Shown one piece after another: positions 14,497-25,789 of a stretch of 64,000 bases of DNA. The stretch lies in assembly GCF_003122365.1 (NCBI RefSeq), contig NZ_CP029254.1:4179501-4243500 (forward strand). The letters run 5' to 3'. The translations under genes were made by a program, and so were the position numbers. The DNA comes from Streptomyces spongiicola (GTDB lineage: Bacteria > Actinomycetota > Actinomycetes > Streptomycetales > Streptomycetaceae). The notes under the pieces are model-generated. The model was not told the DNA's origin, searched no databases, and saw only the letters and a program-made list of their open reading frames with translations. Position 1 is the stretch's first letter, and each line of letters opens with the position of its first letter.

Positions 14497-15869
14497 ACGC
14501 ATCGGCTGCCCACCGGCCCCCCGGCGACCAGACCGCCCAGGGACCCTCCGGAACGCCCCTCTCGACCGCCCGCGAGACGACCGAGGGAACCGTGTACACG
14601 GTCACCGGCGGCGACTGGGACGAGGTCGCGGAGACCGCGGCCAAGGCGGACGACGAGCGCATCGTCGTCAACATGGGCCCCCAGCACCCGTCCACCCACG
14701 GGGTGCTCCGGCTGATCCTGGAGATCGACGGCGAGACCGTCACCGAGGCCCGCTGCGGCATCGGCTATCTGCACACCGGCATCGAGAAGAACCTCGAGTA
14801 CCGGACGTGGACGCAGGGGACGACCTTCGTCACGCGCATGGACTACCTGACGCCGTTCTTCAACGAGACGGCGTACTGCCTCGCCGTGGAGAAGCTCCTC
14901 GGTATCGAGGAGCAGATCCCCGACCGCGCCTCGGTCATCCGCGTGCTGCTGATGGAGCTCAACCGGCTCTCCTCCCACCTGGTGTGCATCGCCACCGGCG
15001 GTATGGAGCTCGGCGCCACCACCATCATGATCTACGGGTTCCGCGACCGTGAACTCGTCCTCGACATCTTCGAGCTGATCACCGGACTGCGGATGAACCA
15101 CGCGTACATCCGCCCCGGCGGTCTGGCCCAGGACCTGCCCCCGGGCGCCGTGGACCAGATCCGCGAGTTCGTGAAGAAGATGCGGAAGAACCTTCCCGAG
15201 TACGACAAGCTCGCCACCGGGAACCCCGTCTTCAAGGGCCGGATGCAGGACATCGGCTACCTCGACCTGGCCGGCTGCATGGCCCTCGGCGCGACCGGCC
15301 CGGTCCTGCGCTCCACCGGGCTGCCGCACGACCTGCGCCGGACCGACCCCTACTGCGGTTACGAGACCTACGACTTCGACGTCCCCACCGCGGACACCTG
15401 CGACGCCTACGGCCGCTTCCTGATCAGGCTGGAGGAGATGCGGCAGTCGCTGCGGATCGTCGAGCAGTGCCTGGACCGGCTCGACCCCGGCCCGGTGATG
15501 GTCGAGGACAGGAAGATCGCCTGGCCCGCGCAGCTCGCGCTCGGCCCGGACGGCCTCGGCAACTCCCTCGACCACATCAAGAAGATCATGGGCACCTCCA
15601 TGGAGGCCCTGATCCACCATTTCAAGCTGGTGACCGAGGGCTTCCGGGTCCCCGCCGGACAGGCGTACGCGGCCGTCGAGTCCCCCAAGGGCGAACTCGG
15701 CGTCCATGTCGTCTCGGACGGCGGCACCCGCCCCTACCGGGTCCACTTCCGCGACCCGTCGTTCACCAACCTGCAGGCCGTGGCGGCGATGTGCGAGGGC
15801 GGCCAGGTGGCCGACGTCATCGTCGCCGTCGCGTCCATCGACCCCGTGATGGGAGGCGTCGACCGGTGA
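14493..15869 (+). CDS. nuoD: NADH-quinone oxidoreductase subunit D
   Basis: 49-kDa-type subunit forming most of the menaquinone-binding cavity next to N2. It has 458 residues. The N-terminal 50 residues are variable, then comes the hallmark NMGPQHPSTHGVLRL, whose histidine (HPSTHG) helps bind quinone. RCGIGYLHTGIEKNLEYRTW and NRLSSHLVCIATGGMELG follow, and the C-terminus ends near DPVMGGVDR. It is translationally coupled to nuoC and nuoE. It is the only NuoD in the window, which matters because the second cluster has none. Confidence 0.97.
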   Translation: MNASAAHRPPGDQTAQGPSGTPLSTARETTEGTVYTVTGGDWDEVAETAAKADDERIVVNMGPQHPSTHGVLRLILEIDGETVTEARCGIGYLHTGIEKNLEYRTWTQGTTFVTRMDYLTPFFNETAYCLAVEKLLGIEEQIPDRASVIRVLLMELNRLSSHLVCIATGGMELGATTIMIYGFRDRELVLDIFELITGLRMNHAYIRPGGLAQDLPPGAVDQIREFVKKMRKNLPEYDKLATGNPVFKGRMQDIGYLDLAGCMALGATGPVLRSTGLPHDLRRTDPYCGYETYDFDVPTADTCDAYGRFLIRLEEMRQSLRIVEQCLDRLDPGPVMVEDRKIAWPAQLALGPDGLGNSLDHIKKIMGTSMEALIHHFKLVTEGFRVPAGQAYAAVESPKGELGVHVVSDGGTRPYRVHFRDPSFTNLQAVAAMCEGGQVADVIVAVASIDPVMGGVDR

Positions 15870-16743
15870 CAGACGTATCGCTCGGGATGCCCCAGCTCCC
15901 CGCCCCCGACTATCCGGCCGAGGTGCGCGAGAGGCTTGAGGCGGACGCCCGGCAGATCATCGGCCGCTACCCGGAGAGCCGCTCCGCGCTGCTGCCGCTG
16001 CTGCACCTCGTGCAGTCGGAGGAGGGTCACGTCACCCGCACCGGCATGCGGTTCTGCGCGGAGATGCTGGACCTGACGACGGCGGAGGTCACCGCGGTCG
16101 CCACCTTCTACACCATGTACCGCCGCAAGCCGTCCGGCGACTACCAGGTCGGCGTCTGCACCAACACCCTGTGCGCGGTGATGGGCGGCGACGCGATCTT
16201 CGACGGCCTCAAGGAACACCTCGGCGTGGGCAACGGCGAGACCACCGGGGACGGCCTGGTCACCCTCGAGCACATCGAGTGCAACGCGGCCTGCGACTTC
16301 GCCCCCGTGGTGATGGTCAACTGGGAGTTCTTCGACAACCAGACGCCCGAGTCCGCCCGCCGGCTCGTCGACGACCTGAGGGCGGGACGCCCCGTCGAAC
16401 CCACCCGCGGCGCCCCCCTGTGCACGTTCCGGGAGACCGCCCGCATCCTGGCCGGCTTCCCCGACGAGCGCCCCGGAGCCGTCGCCGCCACCGGCGGGGC
16501 CGGCCCCGCCACCCTCGTCGGTCTGCAACTGGCCAGGGGCGAGGCCCCCCAGCCGAGGGTCGTCCACCCGCGCGGCGCGGCCCCGGAGGACGAACCGCCC
16601 GGTGAGCACCCCGGCTCCCACACCCGCCCGTCGCCCGACCAGCACTCCCCGGCGGGTCCCTCCGGGACGCAGAGCGGCCCACAGGACACGTCGGCGTCCG
16701 ACCCGGCCCACCCGGCCGGCCCGGTTTCCGAGGAGGGGGAGTG

Positions 16744-16744
<1 letters not shown>
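15866..16744 (+). CDS. nuoE: NADH-quinone oxidoreductase subunit E
   Basis: 24-kDa-type subunit of the NADH-input module with a thioredoxin-like fold and [2Fe-2S] cluster N1a. Ligands are C98 and C103 (CTNTLC) and C139 and C143 (CNAAC). At 292 residues it is long for the family, because residues after about 205 form a Pro/Gly/Ser-rich, probably disordered tail. The GTG start overlaps the nuoD stop. It pairs with NuoF. Confidence 0.95.
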
Positions 16745-18104
<1,360 letters not shown>

Positions 18105-18108
<4 letters not shown>

Positions 18109-20633
18109 CCGTCACCACGTCCGCCGCGTCCGGAGGCGGGGGGAGCGCCGCGGTCCCGCCGGAGGACCCGGTCACCCTGACCATCGACGGCATCGAGATC
18201 TCCGTGCCGAAGGGCACCCTGGTCATCCGGGCCGCCGAGCAGCTCGGCATCGAGATCCCCCGGTTCTGCGACCACCCCCTCCTCGACCCGGCCGGCGCCT
18301 GCCGGCAGTGCATCGTCGAGGTCGAGGGCCAGCGCAAGCCGATGGCCTCCTGCACCATCACCTGCACCGACGGCATGGTCGTGAAGTCGCAGCTCACCTC
18401 GCCCGTCGCCGAGAAGGCGCAGCAGGGCGTGATGGAACTGCTGCTCATCAACCACCCGCTCGACTGCCCGGTCTGCGACAAGGGCGGCGAGTGCCCGCTG
18501 CAGAACCAGGCCGTCTCGCACGGCCGCGCCGAGTCCCGCTTCGAGGGCAGGAAGCGGACCTACGAGAAGCCGGTCCACATCTCCACCCAGGTGCTGCTCG
18601 ACCGCGAGCGCTGCGTGCTCTGCGCGCGCTGCACCCGCTTCTCCGACCAGATCGCGGGCGACCCGATGATCGAACTCCTGGAGCGCGGCGCGCTCCAGCA
18701 GGTCGGCACCGGCGAGGGCGACCCCTTCGAGTCCTACTTCTCCGGGAACACCATCCAGATCTGCCCGGTCGGCGCGCTGACCTCGGCGGCCTACCGGTTC
18801 CGCTCCCGGCCCTTCGACCTGGTGTCGTCGCCGACCGTCTGCGAGCACTGCGCCGGCGGCTGCGCGACCCGCACCGACCACCGGCGCGGCAAGGTCATGC
18901 GGCGGCTCGCCGCCGAGGACCCCGAGGTCAACGAGGAGTGGATCTGCGACAAGGGGCGGTTCGCCTTCCGCTACGCCCAGCAGCGCGACCGGCTCACCAC
19001 CCCGCTCGTCCGCAACGTCGAGAGCGGCGAGCTGGAGCCCGCGAGCTGGCCGGAGGCCCTCGCGGCGGCCGCCACCGGACTCTCGGCCGCCCGCGGCCGG
19101 GCCGCGGTGCTCACCGGCGGCCGGCTCACCGTCGAGGACGCCTACGCGTACGCCAAGTTCGCCCGGATCGCCCTCGGCACCAACGACATCGACTTCCGGG
19201 CCCGGGTCCACTCCCCGGAGGAGGCCGACTTCCTCGCCGCCCGCGTCGCCGGCCACGGCCGGGACCTCGACCGCGCCGGCGTCACCTACACCTCGCTGGA
19301 GAAGGCCCCGGCCGTACTGCTGGCCGGCCTCGAGTCGGAGGAGGAGGCCCCCGGCGTCTTCCTCCGGCTGCGCAAGGCCGCGCGCAAGCACGGCCAGCGG
19401 ACGTTCTCCCTGGCCACCCACACCACCCGCGGTCTGGCGAAGGCCGCGGGCGTGCTGCTGCCGACCGCCCCCGGCACCGAGGCCGAGTGGCTGGGCGCGC
19501 TGGCGTCCGGCACCGGGCTCGACGGGGACGGCGCCACCGCCGCCGAGGCGCTGCGGTCGGAAGGCGCCGTGATCGTCGTCGGCGAGCGGCTGGCCGGCGT
19601 GCCGGGCGCGCTGAGCGCCGCGGTGCGCACGGCCGCGGCGACCGGCGCCGCGCTCGTCTGGATCCCGCGCCGGGCCGGGGAGCGCGGCGCGGTCGAGGCG
19701 GGCGCACTGCCGTCGCTGCTGCCCGGCGGCCGTCCCGCCACCGATCCGCGGGCCCGCGAGGAGACCGCGGCGGCCTGGGGCGTACGCGAACTCCCGCACC
19801 GCTACGGCCGGGACACCGGGCAGATCCTGGAGGCGGCCGCGGGCGGCGAACTGGCCGCCCTGGTCGTCGCCGGGGTCGAGGTCGCCGATCTGCCCGACCC
19901 CGCCCGCGCCCGGGAGGGGCTCGACTCGGTCGGGTTCCTCGTCTCGCTGGAGCTGCGGCCCTCCGAGGTCACCTCGCGGGCCGACGTGGTCTTCCCGGTC
20001 GCGGCCGTGGCCGAGAAGGCCGGTACGTTCCTCAACTGGGAGGGCAGGGCACGGCTCTTCGAGGCCGCGCTCAAGCCGGACCAGCTGACCCGCCCGCCGG
20101 CCCCGGCGGACGCGCGGGTGCTGCACATGCTCGCCGACGCGCTGGACGTCCATCTCGCCCTGCCCGACCTGCGGTCCGTGCGGCGCGAGATGGACCGCCT
20201 CGGCACCTGGACCGGGCCCCGGGCGGACGCTCCCGCCGAGCCCGCCCGGCCGCTGCCCCGCCCCGGCGAGGGCGAGGCGGTCCTGGCCGGCCACCGGCTC
20301 CTGCTCGACCGGGGCCTGCTGCAGGAGGGCGACGAGGCGCTGGCCGGCACCCGGCACGCGGCGGTCGCCCGGCTCTCCGCCACCACCGCGGCCGAGACCG
20401 GGGTCGAGGACGGCGATCTGCTCGCCGTCAGCGGCCCCTCGGGGTCCGTGCACCTCCCGCTGCGGGTGACCGAGATGCCCGACCGCGTGGTGTGGCTTCC
20501 GCTCAACTCGGCCGGCGGCGGTGTGCCGGGCGACACGGGCGCGACGCCCGGCGCGCTCGTCCGCGTCGGCCCCGCGGCAACGGCCGGCCACGGGACCGCC
20601 GGCCCCGACGACGTACCGGAGGTGCGCGCGTGA
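18105..20633 (+). CDS. nuoG: NADH-quinone oxidoreductase subunit G
   Basis: 75-kDa-type subunit that threads electrons from NuoEF towards NuoI. It has 842 residues. The N-terminal ferredoxin-like domain holds N1b (C55, C66, C69, C83). The His/Cys cluster N5 is in HPLDCPVCDKGGEC (H117, C121, C124, C130). N4 uses C170, C173, C176 and C220. A further CEHCAGGC group (C246, C249, C253) and a cysteine in WICDKGRFAF fit cluster N7, found in some bacteria only. The C-terminal molybdopterin-oxidoreductase-like domain is catalytically degenerate. The ATG overlaps the nuoF stop (ATGA). Confidence 0.95.
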
Positions 20634-22039
20634 ACCCGGTACTCCTCGACCAGACGCTGCTCGCGGCGGAGGACCTCTCGCTGTTCGGGCGGGACCCCTG
20701 GTGGCTCGTCGTCGTCAAGGCGGTGTTCTGCTTCGCCTTCCTGATGGTGACGGTGCTGTTCTCCATCGTGTGGGAGCGCAAGGTCGTCGCCTGGATGCAG
20801 TTGCGCATCGGCCCCAACCGGCACGGGCCGTGGGGCCTCCTCCAGTCCCTCGCGGACGGCGTCAAGCTGATGCTCAAGGAGGACGTGGTCGTCCGGCGCG
20901 CGGACAAGGTGGTCTACGTCCTCGCTCCGGTCATCGCGGCGATCCCGGCGTTCATGGCGATCGCGGTCATCCCGTTCGGCCCGGCCGGCAACGAGGTCTC
21001 GATCTTCGGCCAGCGGACCACGATGCAACTCACCGACCTGCCGATCGCGGTGCTCTACCTCCTCGCGGTCGCCTCGATCGGCATCTACGGCATGGTGCTC
21101 GCCGGCTGGTCGTCCGGTTCGACGTACCCGCTGCTCGGCGGACTGCGCTCGGTGGCACAGGTCATCTCGTACGAGATCGCCATGGGTGCCGCGTTCGCCT
21201 CGGTCTTCCTCTACTCCGGGTCGATGTCGACCTCGACGATCGTGGAGGCGCAGGCGGACCGCTGGTACGTGCTGCTGCTGCCGGTCTCGTTCCTCATCTA
21301 CGTCGTGACGATGGTCGGCGAGACCAACCGGGCCCCGTTCGACATGCCGGAGTCCGAAGGCGACCTGGTCGGCGGCTTCAACACCGAGTACTCGTCGATC
21401 AAGTTCGCGATGTTCATGCTCGCCGAGTACGTCAACATGGTCACCGTCTCGGCGGTCGCCGTCACCCTGTTCCTGGGCGGCTGGCGGGCTCCGTGGCCCG
21501 TCAGCACCTTCTGGGAGGGCGCGAACCACGGCTGGTGGCCGATGCTCTGGTTCGTCCTCAAGGTGCAGTTGCTGCTCTTCTTCTTCATCTGGCTGCGCGG
21601 CACGCTTCCGCGCGTCCGCTACGACCAGCTGATGAAGCTCGGCTGGAAGGTGCTCATCCCGGTCTCGGTCGTCTGGCTGATGCTCGTGGCGACCGTGCGG
21701 GCGCTGCGCAACGACGGCCGCGACTTCTCGCAGATCGTGCTGTACGTCGGCGGTGCGGTCCTCGCCGTGCTGCTGCTGTCCTTCGTCGCGGACCTCTTCC
21801 GGGGCAGGAAGGAGCGGGCCGACGCGGAGGCGAGGGAGGCGGCAGAGGCCGAGGGGGGCGGGGCGCCCGGCGTGTTCGACCCGATGGCCGGCGGCTTCCC
21901 GGTGCCCCCGCTGCCCGGACAGGTGCTGCCGCCGGCTCCGCGCAGGCGGCCGCGCCGCGACGGAGAGCTGATTGTCAGTGGTGGCGTCAATACTGACAGT
22001 GACGGTCCTCGTGACGGAAAGGAGGCTGACGGTGTCTGA
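20630..22039 (+). CDS. nuoH: NADH-quinone oxidoreductase subunit H
   Basis: Membrane subunit that anchors the peripheral arm and shapes the quinone channel. It has 469 residues and eight or nine helices. Conserved elements are WERKVVAWMQLRIGPNRHGPWG and the acidic loop GETNRAPFDMPESEGDLVGGFNTEY, which links quinone chemistry to proton pumping. The C-terminal tail after about residue 390 is a charged, proline-rich cytoplasmic extension not needed for the core fold. It overlaps nuoG (GTGA) and nuoI (8 bp). Confidence 0.96.
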   Translation: MNPVLLDQTLLAAEDLSLFGRDPWWLVVVKAVFCFAFLMVTVLFSIVWERKVVAWMQLRIGPNRHGPWGLLQSLADGVKLMLKEDVVVRRADKVVYVLAPVIAAIPAFMAIAVIPFGPAGNEVSIFGQRTTMQLTDLPIAVLYLLAVASIGIYGMVLAGWSSGSTYPLLGGLRSVAQVISYEIAMGAAFASVFLYSGSMSTSTIVEAQADRWYVLLLPVSFLIYVVTMVGETNRAPFDMPESEGDLVGGFNTEYSSIKFAMFMLAEYVNMVTVSAVAVTLFLGGWRAPWPVSTFWEGANHGWWPMLWFVLKVQLLLFFFIWLRGTLPRVRYDQLMKLGWKVLIPVSVVWLMLVATVRALRNDGRDFSQIVLYVGGAVLAVLLLSFVADLFRGRKERADAEAREAAEAEGGGAPGVFDPMAGGFPVPPLPGQVLPPAPRRRPRRDGELIVSGGVNTDSDGPRDGKEADGV

Positions 22040-22673
22040 GCGACCCGAGGATTCCGGGAGCGCGTTCCAGAACCCGCTCGCCGGCTTCGGCGTGACCTTC
22101 AAGGCCATGTTCAAGAAGCGGCTGACCGAGCAGTATCCGGAGCAGCAGAAGACCACGGCGCCGCGCTTCCACGGCCGGCACCAGCTCAACCGGCATCCGG
22201 ACGGGCTGGAGAAGTGCGTCGGCTGCGAGTTGTGCGCCTGGGCCTGTCCGGCGGACGCCATCTATGTGGAGGGCGCGGACAACACCGAGGAGGAGCGCTA
22301 CTCACCGGGCGAGCGGTACGGCCGCGTCTACCAGATCAACTACGCCCGCTGCATCCTCTGCGGGCTGTGCATCGAGGCGTGCCCGACCCGGGCGCTGACG
22401 ATGACCAACGAGTTCGAACTGGCCGACAGCTCCCGCGAGAACCTGATCTACACCAAGGAGCAACTGCTGGCGGGCCTCGAGCCCGGCATGGTCGACACCC
22501 CGCACGCGATCCACCCCGGCACGGACGAGCAGGACTACTACCGGGGCCTGGTCACCGAGGCCGCGCCCGGGACCGAGCGCCAGCCGGCCGTCTCCAAGGG
22601 GGAGAAGCCCCAGGACGCCGCTTCGGCCCCCGGGTCCGCGGACCCGGCGGCGCAGAAGGAGGCCGACGCATGA
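22032..22673 (+). CDS. nuoI: NADH-quinone oxidoreductase subunit I
   Basis: 8Fe ferredoxin-like subunit with clusters N6a and N6b, passing electrons to NuoB. It has 213 residues. Ligand sets are C62, C65, C68, C72 (CVGCELCAWACP) and C107, C110, C113, C117 (CILCGLCIEACP). The GTG at 22032 is set by AAAGGAGG at 22017-22024; an earlier in-frame GTG at 21972 lies inside nuoH and lacks support. The last 45 residues are a low-complexity tail. Confidence 0.96.
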   Translation: MSERPEDSGSAFQNPLAGFGVTFKAMFKKRLTEQYPEQQKTTAPRFHGRHQLNRHPDGLEKCVGCELCAWACPADAIYVEGADNTEEERYSPGERYGRVYQINYARCILCGLCIEACPTRALTMTNEFELADSSRENLIYTKEQLLAGLEPGMVDTPHAIHPGTDEQDYYRGLVTEAAPGTERQPAVSKGEKPQDAASAPGSADPAAQKEADA

Positions 22674-23569
22674 GCGCTCTGGCCGCCGCGACCTCCACCG
22701 GCGAGGCCGTGCAGTTCTGGGTGCTCGGCACCGTCGCCGTCGTCGGGGCGCTGGGCACCATCCTGATGAGGAAGGCCGTGCACAGCGCGCTGTGCCTCGC
22801 CGCGACCATGATCATCCTGGCGGTCTTCTACCTCGCCAACGGCGCGTACTTCCTGGGCGTCGTCCAGATCATCGTCTACACCGGCGCGATCATGATGCTC
22901 TTCCTCTTCGTCGTCATGCTCGTCGGTGTCACGGCCGCCGACTCCCTGAAGGAGACGCTCAAGGGCCAGCGCTGGTGGGCGGCCCTCTGCGGCATCGGCT
23001 TCGGCGTGCTGATGATCGCGGGCATCGGCCAGGCCTCACTGGGCCCCGGGGCCTTCGTCGGACTCGGCGAGGCCAACGCGGCGGGCAACGTCCAGGGCCT
23101 GGCGGCGCTGATCTTCACCAAGTACGTCTTCGCCTTCGAGGTCACCGGCGCCCTGCTCATCACGGCGGCGGTCGGCGCGATGGTACTCACCCACCGGGAG
23201 CGCACCGAGCGCGCCATGACCCAGCGCGAACTGGCCGAGCAGCGGGTGCGCGAGGCGACCGCCCCGCCGTCCGCCGGCCGCCACCCCGCGTCGGCGGACT
23301 ACGGCTGGAAGCTTCCGACCCCGCTGCCCGCCCCGGGCGTGTACGCCCGGCACAACGCGGTGGACGTCGCCGGTCTGCTCCCCGACGGCACTCCGTCGGA
23401 ACTCACCGTCAGCAAGACGCTGCGCGACCGCGGCCAGATCCGCGACGTGTCCCGGGAGGCGCTGAACGACCTCAGGGCGCTGGAGCGGCGCTCCGAGGAG
23501 CGGCTCGGCCGGGACCGTGACGAACTCGACCGGGGCGGCCGGGGCGAGGGACAGGAGGCCAAGCGGTGA
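22670..23569 (+). CDS. nuoJ: NADH-quinone oxidoreductase subunit J
   Basis: Membrane-arm subunit next to NuoA, H and K. Five hydrophobic helices occupy roughly the first 185 residues, including the conserved TM3 stretch GVVQIIVYTGAIMMLFLFVVML. The protein is 299 residues long because of a hydrophilic C-terminal extension of about 110 residues with an Arg/Glu-rich helix near the end. The ATG overlaps the nuoI stop (ATGA). Confidence 0.95.
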   Translation: MSALAAATSTGEAVQFWVLGTVAVVGALGTILMRKAVHSALCLAATMIILAVFYLANGAYFLGVVQIIVYTGAIMMLFLFVVMLVGVTAADSLKETLKGQRWWAALCGIGFGVLMIAGIGQASLGPGAFVGLGEANAAGNVQGLAALIFTKYVFAFEVTGALLITAAVGAMVLTHRERTERAMTQRELAEQRVREATAPPSAGRHPASADYGWKLPTPLPAPGVYARHNAVDVAGLLPDGTPSELTVSKTLRDRGQIRDVSREALNDLRALERRSEERLGRDRDELDRGGRGEGQEAKR

Positions 23570-23865
23570 ACCCCGTCAACTATCTCTACCTCGCGGCCCT
23601 GTTGTTCACCATCGGCGCATCCGGCGTGCTGATCAGGCGGAACGCGATCGTGGTCTTCATGTGCATCGAGCTCATGCTCAACGCCTGCAACCTCTCGCTG
23701 GTCGCCTTCTCCCGGATGCACGGCAATCTCGACGGCCAGATCGTCGCCTTCTTCACGATGGTCGTCGCCGCAGCCGAGGTCGTGGTCGGGCTCGCGATCA
23801 TCGTGTCGCTGTTCCGCTCCCGCCACTCGGCCTCGGTCGACGACGCCAGCCTGATGAAGCTGTAA
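23566..23865 (+). CDS. nuoK: NADH-quinone oxidoreductase subunit K
   Basis: Three-helix subunit of 99 residues belonging to the Mrp-antiporter-like family. It has the membrane glutamates in CIELMLNACN and AAAEVVVGLAI that form part of the fourth proton path. The GTG start overlaps the nuoJ stop. Confidence 0.96.
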   Translation: MNPVNYLYLAALLFTIGASGVLIRRNAIVVFMCIELMLNACNLSLVAFSRMHGNLDGQIVAFFTMVVAAAEVVVGLAIIVSLFRSRHSASVDDASLMKL

Positions 23866-23879
23866 GGGGTCGCAGACTC

Positions 23880-25784
23880 GTGGACAACGCAGAGAACCTG
23901 ATCGCGCTGCTGGTCGCGGCGCCCCTGCTCGGAGCGGTGGTGCTGCTCCTCGGCGGACGCCGGCTCGACCGTGCGGGGCACTGGGTCGGCACCGCGCTCG
24001 CCGCCGCCTCCTTCGTCGTCGCCGTCGTGCTCTTCGCCGACATGCTCGGCCGGCCCGGCGACGACCGCACCCTGTACCAGCACCTGTTCAGCTGGATCCC
24101 GGTCGGCGGCTTCCAGGCGGACGTCGCCTTCCAGCTCGACCAGCTGTCGATGACCTTCGTGCTGCTGATCACCGGAGTCGGCTCGCTGATCCATCTGTAC
24201 TCCGTGGGGTACATGGAGCACGACGAGCGCCGCCGCCGCTTCTTCGGCTACCTCAACCTGTTCCTCGCGGCGATGCTCCTGCTGGTGCTCGCCGACAACT
24301 ACCTGCTGCTGTACGTCGGGTGGGAGGGCGTCGGTCTGGCCTCGTACCTGCTCATCGGCTTCTGGCAGCACAAGCCCAGCGCGGCGACCGCCGCGAAGAA
24401 GGCCTTCCTGGTCAACCGGGTCGGCGACATGGGCCTCTCCATCGCCGTCATGCTGATGTTCACCACCTTCGGCACCTTCGCCTTCGGTCCGGTGCTGGAC
24501 TCCACGGGCGGGGCGTCCGAGGGCACCCTGACCGCCCTGGGGCTGCTCCTGCTGCTCGCCGCGTGCGGCAAGTCCGCCCAGGTGCCGCTGCAGTCCTGGC
24601 TCGGGGACGCGATGGAGGGCCCGACCCCGGTCTCGGCCCTGATCCACGCGGCGACGATGGTCACCGCCGGCGTCTACCTGATCACCCGCTCCGGGGCGAT
24701 CTTCAACGCCGCCCCGGACGCCCAGCTCGCGGTCGTCACCGTCGGCGCGGTCACGCTGCTCTTCGGTGCGATCGTCGGTTGCGCCAAGGACGACATCAAG
24801 AAGGCACTGGCCGGATCGACGATGTCGCAGATCGGCTACATGATCCTGGCGGCCGGCCTCGGCCCCCTCGGCTACGCCTTCGCGATCATGCACCTGGTCA
24901 CCCACGGCTTCTTCAAGGCCGGGCTGTTCCTCGGCGCCGGTTCGGTCATGCACGGCATGAACGACGAGGTGGACATGAGGAAGTACGGCGGACTGCGCAA
25001 GTACATGCCGATCACCTTCGTCACCTTCGGCCTCGGCTACCTCGCCATCATCGGCTTCCCCGGCCTGTCCGGCTTCTTCTCCAAGGACAAGATCATCGAG
25101 GCGGCCTTCGCCAAGGGCGGCGCCGAGGGCTGGATCCTCGGCGGCGCGGCCCTGCTGGGCGCGGCCGTCACGGCCTTCTACATGACGCGTGTGATGCTGA
25201 TGACCTTCTTCGGCGAGAAGCGCTGGCAGCCCGACGCCAGGGGCGAACTGCCGCATCCGCACGAGTCGCCGCGGACGATGACCGTTCCGATGATCGTCCT
25301 CGCCTTCGGCTCGGTCTTCGCCGGCGGGCTGTTCTCCTGGCACGAGTCGTTCGTGAAGTGGCTGGAGCCGGTCACCGGCTTCGACCACGGCCATTCGCCG
25401 CTCAGCGCCGCCGCGGTCACGACCGCCACGGTCGCCGTGATGCTCCTCGGCGTCGCCCTGGCATATCTCCAGTACGGCCGGCGCCCGGTACCGCTCACCC
25501 CGCCGCGGGGCTCGCTGCTCACCCGGGCCGCCCGCCGCGACCTCCTCCAGGACGACTTCAACCATGTGGTCCTGGTCCGGGGCGGCGAGCATCTGACCCG
25601 GTCGCTCGTGTACGTCGACCACAGCCTGGTCGACGGGGTCGTCAACGGCACGGCGGCGTCGTTCGGCGGTCTCTCCGGCCGGCTGCGCAAGCTGCAGAAC
25701 GGCTACGCCCGCACCTACGCGGTCACGATGTTCGGAGGTACGGCGGTGCTGATCGCCGCGACCCTGCTGATGAGGGCGGTGTAA
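23880..25784 (+). CDS. nuoL: NADH-quinone oxidoreductase subunit L
   Basis: Distal antiporter-like proton-pumping subunit with a long lateral helix. It has 634 residues and about 16 helices. Conserved features are the glutamate helix LLYVGWEGVGLASYLLIGFW, the lysine segment CGKSAQVPLQSWLGDAMEGPTPVSALIHAATMV, and SQIGYMILAAGLG. The GTG at 23880 is 15 bp after nuoK with AAGGGG upstream. Confidence 0.95.
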   Translation: MDNAENLIALLVAAPLLGAVVLLLGGRRLDRAGHWVGTALAAASFVVAVVLFADMLGRPGDDRTLYQHLFSWIPVGGFQADVAFQLDQLSMTFVLLITGVGSLIHLYSVGYMEHDERRRRFFGYLNLFLAAMLLLVLADNYLLLYVGWEGVGLASYLLIGFWQHKPSAATAAKKAFLVNRVGDMGLSIAVMLMFTTFGTFAFGPVLDSTGGASEGTLTALGLLLLLAACGKSAQVPLQSWLGDAMEGPTPVSALIHAATMVTAGVYLITRSGAIFNAAPDAQLAVVTVGAVTLLFGAIVGCAKDDIKKALAGSTMSQIGYMILAAGLGPLGYAFAIMHLVTHGFFKAGLFLGAGSVMHGMNDEVDMRKYGGLRKYMPITFVTFGLGYLAIIGFPGLSGFFSKDKIIEAAFAKGGAEGWILGGAALLGAAVTAFYMTRVMLMTFFGEKRWQPDARGELPHPHESPRTMTVPMIVLAFGSVFAGGLFSWHESFVKWLEPVTGFDHGHSPLSAAAVTTATVAVMLLGVALAYLQYGRRPVPLTPPRGSLLTRAARRDLLQDDFNHVVLVRGGEHLTRSLVYVDHSLVDGVVNGTAASFGGLSGRLRKLQNGYARTYAVTMFGGTAVLIAATLLMRAV

Positions 25785-25789
25785 CCGAC

